Assembly: GCA_003602415.1 (NCBI GenBank)
Contig: QQSK01000006.1
Coordinates: 20,738-54,985 of the forward strand
Direction of reading: 5' to 3'
From: Candidatus Poseidoniales archaeon
Lineage (GTDB): Archaea; Thermoplasmatota; Poseidoniia; Poseidoniales; Poseidoniaceae
Length of the DNA stretch: 34,248 nt
Of this stretch, positions 31,493-34,248 are shown one piece after another. The notes below the pieces were generated by a model, which saw only the letters and a list, made by a program, of their open reading frames with translations, was not told the DNA's origin and searched no databases. The stretch's first letter is position 1; each line of letters opens with the position of its first letter. A program made the position numbers and the translations under genes.

Positions 31493-32545
31493 ATGTCCGA
31501 CCTTCCTAACACCATGATGGCTTGGACAAAGTCCCGTGATGAACAGGACGGTTTCGAACTAGTCGAGCACCCAATACCTTCTCCTTCGGCTGGTGAAGTT
31601 CTAATCAAAACGGCTTCAACTAGCATTTGTGGTACAGATTTACACATCTGGCTTTGGGATGATTGGAGCCGCAAAGAAGTGCCATTAGGGACGATAACCG
31701 GGCATGAAACATGTGGTGAAGTGGTCGCTTTGGGCGATGGAGTAGATACTCACAAAGTAGGAGACCAAGTTGCAATAGAATGTCATTTGGCCTGTTGGGA
31801 CTGTCCTAGATGTGATGAGGGGAATGCCCATATCTGTGAGAATGGTTCCATTTTTGGTGTGCATACAAATGGTGCATTTGCACCTTACTTCACAATCCCA
31901 GCAACGAATGCTCGACATACTCCTGAAGGTTTAGATTCAGGCCATGGCTCTATCCAGGACCCACTTGGTAATGCAATTCACACATTGACCGGAGGTCCAG
32001 TTAAGGATTCGACAGTCGCAATTCACGGTTTAGGCCCAATCGGTCTTTTTGCTGTTAACGCTGCAAAAGCAATGGGTGCAAAAAAGGTCATTGCAATCGA
32101 TTGGGATAATAATTATCGCATGGAAATTGCAGAAAAATTAGGTGCAGATCTAGTTCTGGGTAAAGGCCATGATGTTGTCAAAGAAATACTTGCAGCCACT
32201 GAAGGAAGAGGGGTTGACAACACTTGTGAGTTCTCAGGCTCACCCGCAGCTCTTGCAAATTCAATCCATTCTACTAGAATGGGAGGATATCTCAATGTGT
32301 TATCGGTATATGGTAAATCAAACCCAGAAGTTCCTATGAATGATTTAGTCTTCAGATATTTGCATTTGAAGGGAATTAACGGTCGGAAAATGTGGTCAAC
32401 TTGGGATACAATGTACGAATTATTGGCCTCCGGCGACATTGATGTTGAATCGATTGTAACTCACCGTCTTGGGATAAATGATTTCCAAAAAGGAATGGAA
32501 CTTACTCGCAGTGGCCTTTGTGGCAAGGTCGTCTTGGACTTTTGA
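31493..32545 (+). CDS. tdh: L-threonine 3-dehydrogenase (zinc MDR family)
   Basis: This 350-residue medium-chain dehydrogenase would oxidise L-threonine to 2-amino-3-ketobutyrate using NAD. Catalytic zinc residues are [10 protein letters not shown] (Cys46) and [10 protein letters not shown] (His71, Glu72). Four structural zinc cysteines lie in [17 protein letters not shown] (101, 104, 107, 115). The NAD fold has [12 protein letters not shown]-specific features are the [12 protein letters not shown] segment and [17 protein letters not shown] near the C-terminus. Closely related enzymes act on other secondary alcohols, so threonine is the best and not the only option. No KBL ligase gene is adjacent. 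It is followed 76 bases later by pyrG on the same strand. Confidence 0.88.
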   Translation: MSDLPNTMMAWTKSRDEQDGFELVEHPIPSPSAGEVLIKTASTSICGTDLHIWLWDDWSRKEVPLGTITGHETCGEVVALGDGVDTHKVGDQVAIECHLACWDCPRCDEGNAHICENGSIFGVHTNGAFAPYFTIPATNARHTPEGLDSGHGSIQDPLGNAIHTLTGGPVKDSTVAIHGLGPIGLFAVNAAKAMGAKKVIAIDWDNNYRMEIAEKLGADLVLGKGHDVVKEILAATEGRGVDNTCEFSGSPAALANSIHSTRMGGYLNVLSVYGKSNPEVPMNDLVFRYLHLKGINGRKMWSTWDTMYELLASGDIDVESIVTHRLGINDFQKGMELTRSGLCGKVVLDF

Positions 32546-32621
32546 TGCAGTTTTCCAAATTTTCAGGCGCGACCCAATGTTGAAAGGGGAGGCGCGACGG
32601 GCTCAAAGCCCGTTGAAGAGC

Positions 32622-34238
32622 ATGAAATATGTCGTCGTCTCAGGAGGCGTCCTCAGCGGACTAGGCAAAGGAGTCACTGCATCTAGCATTGGCGTTTTGC
32701 TGAAAAGTGCCGGTCTGAGAGTAACCGCAGTCAAGATTGACCCATATCTCAACAGCGATGCAGGAACAATGTCTCCATTCGAGCATGGCGAGGTTTTCGT
32801 CCTTGATGATGGAGGAGAGGCAGATCTCGATTTGGGTAATTATGAACGATTCTGCAACCTAAATCTGTATCGTGATAATAACATCACTACTGGGAAAATC
32901 TACTCAGAAGTTATCGAAGCTGAACGCCGTGGAGACTATTTGGGTAAAACGGTCCAAGTTATTCCTCACATTACGGATTCAGTTCAAGACTGGATTGAGA
33001 GAATCGCTTCAGTGCCAGCAGATGGTTCAGGCCAGAAGCCTGAGGCTTGTGTTATTGAACTTGGAGGAACGGTTGGAGATATTGAAAGCTCACCATTTAT
33101 CGAAGCACTAAGGCAATTTCAGTTTAGAGTTGGACGAGAGAATGTTTGCTTCGTCCACGTATCATTAGTTCCAGTGATGGGTCCAGTCGGAGAGCAAAAG
33201 ACCAAGCCAACACAACATACAGTGAAGGAGTTACGAGGCCTGGGAATCAGCCCTGATGTCTTAGTCTGTAGAGCAGAAGCACCGCTAGCACAAGAGACTA
33301 GGGAGAAACTCGCAGCGTTCTGTCATGTTTCTCCAAATGCCGTCATGAGCGCTCATGATGTTTCAAATATCTACAGAGTTCCTCTTCTATTGAGAGATCA
33401 AGGTATTTGTGAAGCATTAGGTATTGATTGTAATGCTACTGATTTGATGTCACGATGGGAAAAAATGGCTGACCGTGTCGATAACCTTGGTGAAGATTTA
33501 CACATAGCAATGGTTGGAAAGTACACCGGTTTGACAGATTCATATCTCTCTGTAATCAAGAGTCTTCAACATGCATCTTATGCAGTGAACCGTACTTTGG
33601 TAATCGATTGGATTGAAGCTAGCAACCTGGAAGACCAATCACATGAAGATTGGACTACACTCAAAGCAGCAGATGGTATTCTAGTTCCTGGAGGATTTGG
33701 AGATAGAGGTATTGAGGGGAAAATCTTGGCAGCAAACTATGCCAGAGTAAATGGTATTCCATACCTGGGTATTTGCTTGGGATTACAAGTTGCAACAATT
33801 GAATTTTGTCGCAATGTTTTGGGATTAGAGGGAGCAAATTCAACCGAGTTTGATGAAAACACTCCCCACCCAGCAGTTGTATTCATGCCAGAAATATCGA
33901 AGACTCATTTGGGTGGAACCATGAGACTGGGAAGCCGCCCTACAATTTTCCAAGTTGATGATTGTATGACCAAGCGACTTTATGGCGGTCATTCACAAGT
34001 TGATGAAAGACACAGACACCGATACGAAGTCAACCCAGATCTGATTTCAAAAATCGAATCAGCAGGACTAATTTACGTGGGTAAAGATGAGACTGGACAG
34101 CGCTGTGAAATCTTCGAATTAGAAGGGCACCCATATTACGTTGGAGTCCAATACCATCCTGAGTTCAAGAGTAGACCCGAAAAGCCTAGTCCGCCATTCC
34201 TTGGATTAATGATGGCTGCTTCTGGTCAGAAAATCTAA
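32622..34238 (+). CDS. pyrG: CTP synthase (glutamine-hydrolysing)
   Basis: It converts UTP to CTP using ATP and ammonia from glutamine. The 538-residue length is typical and the gene is complete in the window. The synthetase domain starts [17 protein letters not shown] (P-loop at ~7-17), with [20 protein letters not shown] and [11 protein letters not shown]. The C-terminal class I glutamine amidotransferase has GICLGLQ (nucleophile Cys385) and VQYHPEF (His512, Glu514). The ATG at 32622 is chosen because it matches the family start; the frame is open for 48 codons upstream and overlaps tdh, but that extension has no family counterpart. Confidence 0.96.
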   Translation: MKYVVVSGGVLSGLGKGVTASSIGVLLKSAGLRVTAVKIDPYLNSDAGTMSPFEHGEVFVLDDGGEADLDLGNYERFCNLNLYRDNNITTGKIYSEVIEAERRGDYLGKTVQVIPHITDSVQDWIERIASVPADGSGQKPEACVIELGGTVGDIESSPFIEALRQFQFRVGRENVCFVHVSLVPVMGPVGEQKTKPTQHTVKELRGLGISPDVLVCRAEAPLAQETREKLAAFCHVSPNAVMSAHDVSNIYRVPLLLRDQGICEALGIDCNATDLMSRWEKMADRVDNLGEDLHIAMVGKYTGLTDSYLSVIKSLQHASYAVNRTLVIDWIEASNLEDQSHEDWTTLKAADGILVPGGFGDRGIEGKILAANYARVNGIPYLGICLGLQVATIEFCRNVLGLEGANSTEFDENTPHPAVVFMPEISKTHLGGTMRLGSRPTIFQVDDCMTKRLYGGHSQVDERHRHRYEVNPDLISKIESAGLIYVGKDETGQRCEIFELEGHPYYVGVQYHPEFKSRPEKPSPPFLGLMMAASGQKI

Positions 34239-34248
34239 CCAAAGGGTA

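Noticed and set aside
32478-32621. N-terminal extension of the CTP synthase frame overlapping tdh
   Set aside because: CTP synthases begin at MKYVVVSGG; the extra 48 codons overlap the tdh C-terminus and have no family counterpart.

Overview
The window reads as a chromosomal segment of a marine planktonic euryarchaeon, most likely Marine Group II (Poseidoniia). Archaeal hallmarks are the L7Ae-S28e-L24e-Ndk-IF5B cluster, a group II chaperonin and archaeal TATA-box spacing ahead of both tRNA genes. A bacterial-type DnaK, several signal-peptide proteins with a C-terminal membrane anchor, thrombospondin-3-type calcium repeats and a Trp/Tyr-rich C-terminal tail fit that group. The assignment is by recognition and was not searched. 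Coding density is very high: 29 protein genes and two tRNAs were called, and no gene-free stretch exceeds about 275 bases. No CRISPR array, insertion sequence, rRNA or intein was seen.

Layout. Bases 1-3666 (+) hold a coiled-coil/proline-rich protein, possibly cut by the window edge, and a large anchored surface protein. Bases 3667-11487 (-) hold a ParA operon with a small antitoxin-like DNA-binding protein and a PIN-like fragment, then MoxR, aIF5B, Ndk, eL24, eS28, L7Ae, PRPP synthetase, tRNA-Ile(GAT) and a double PRC-barrel protein. A repeat-rich AT-rich intergenic region follows. Bases 11761-14127 (+) hold a Rossmann-like protein, a GNAT acetyltransferase and a membrane protein. Bases 14131-17683 (-) hold tRNA-Gly(GCC), a 982-residue surface protein and a small DUF6015-like protein. 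Bases 17827-20017 (+) hold a two-gene polyamine operon. Then come a zinc-ribbon membrane protein (-), an M14 carboxypeptidase and an M17 aminopeptidase (+), a class-III aminotransferase (-), a membrane protein (+), DnaK with a small-heat-shock-like partner (-), and divergently the thermosome, threonine dehydrogenase and CTP synthase (+).

The most notable locus is the polyamine operon. An agmatinase-family ureohydrolase is followed after 4 bases by one polypeptide that fuses a self-processing pyruvoyl decarboxylase of the SpeD family to a bacterial-type deoxyhypusine-synthase-like enzyme. The SpeD half has Ser63, His68 and Cys83, which is the canonical numbering of the family. Together the two genes could make a short route arginine -> agmatine -> putrescine -> homospermidine or a related product, or supply aIF5A modification. 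Secondary points of interest are the ParA/antitoxin-like/PIN-like operon, a zinc-less 'eukaryote-like' eL24, a shared CAATTG-flanked A-rich element upstream of two unrelated genes, and the side-by-side chaperone loci. The secreted carboxypeptidase, the cytosolic leucyl aminopeptidase and the aminotransferase suit a protein-degrading heterotrophic lifestyle.
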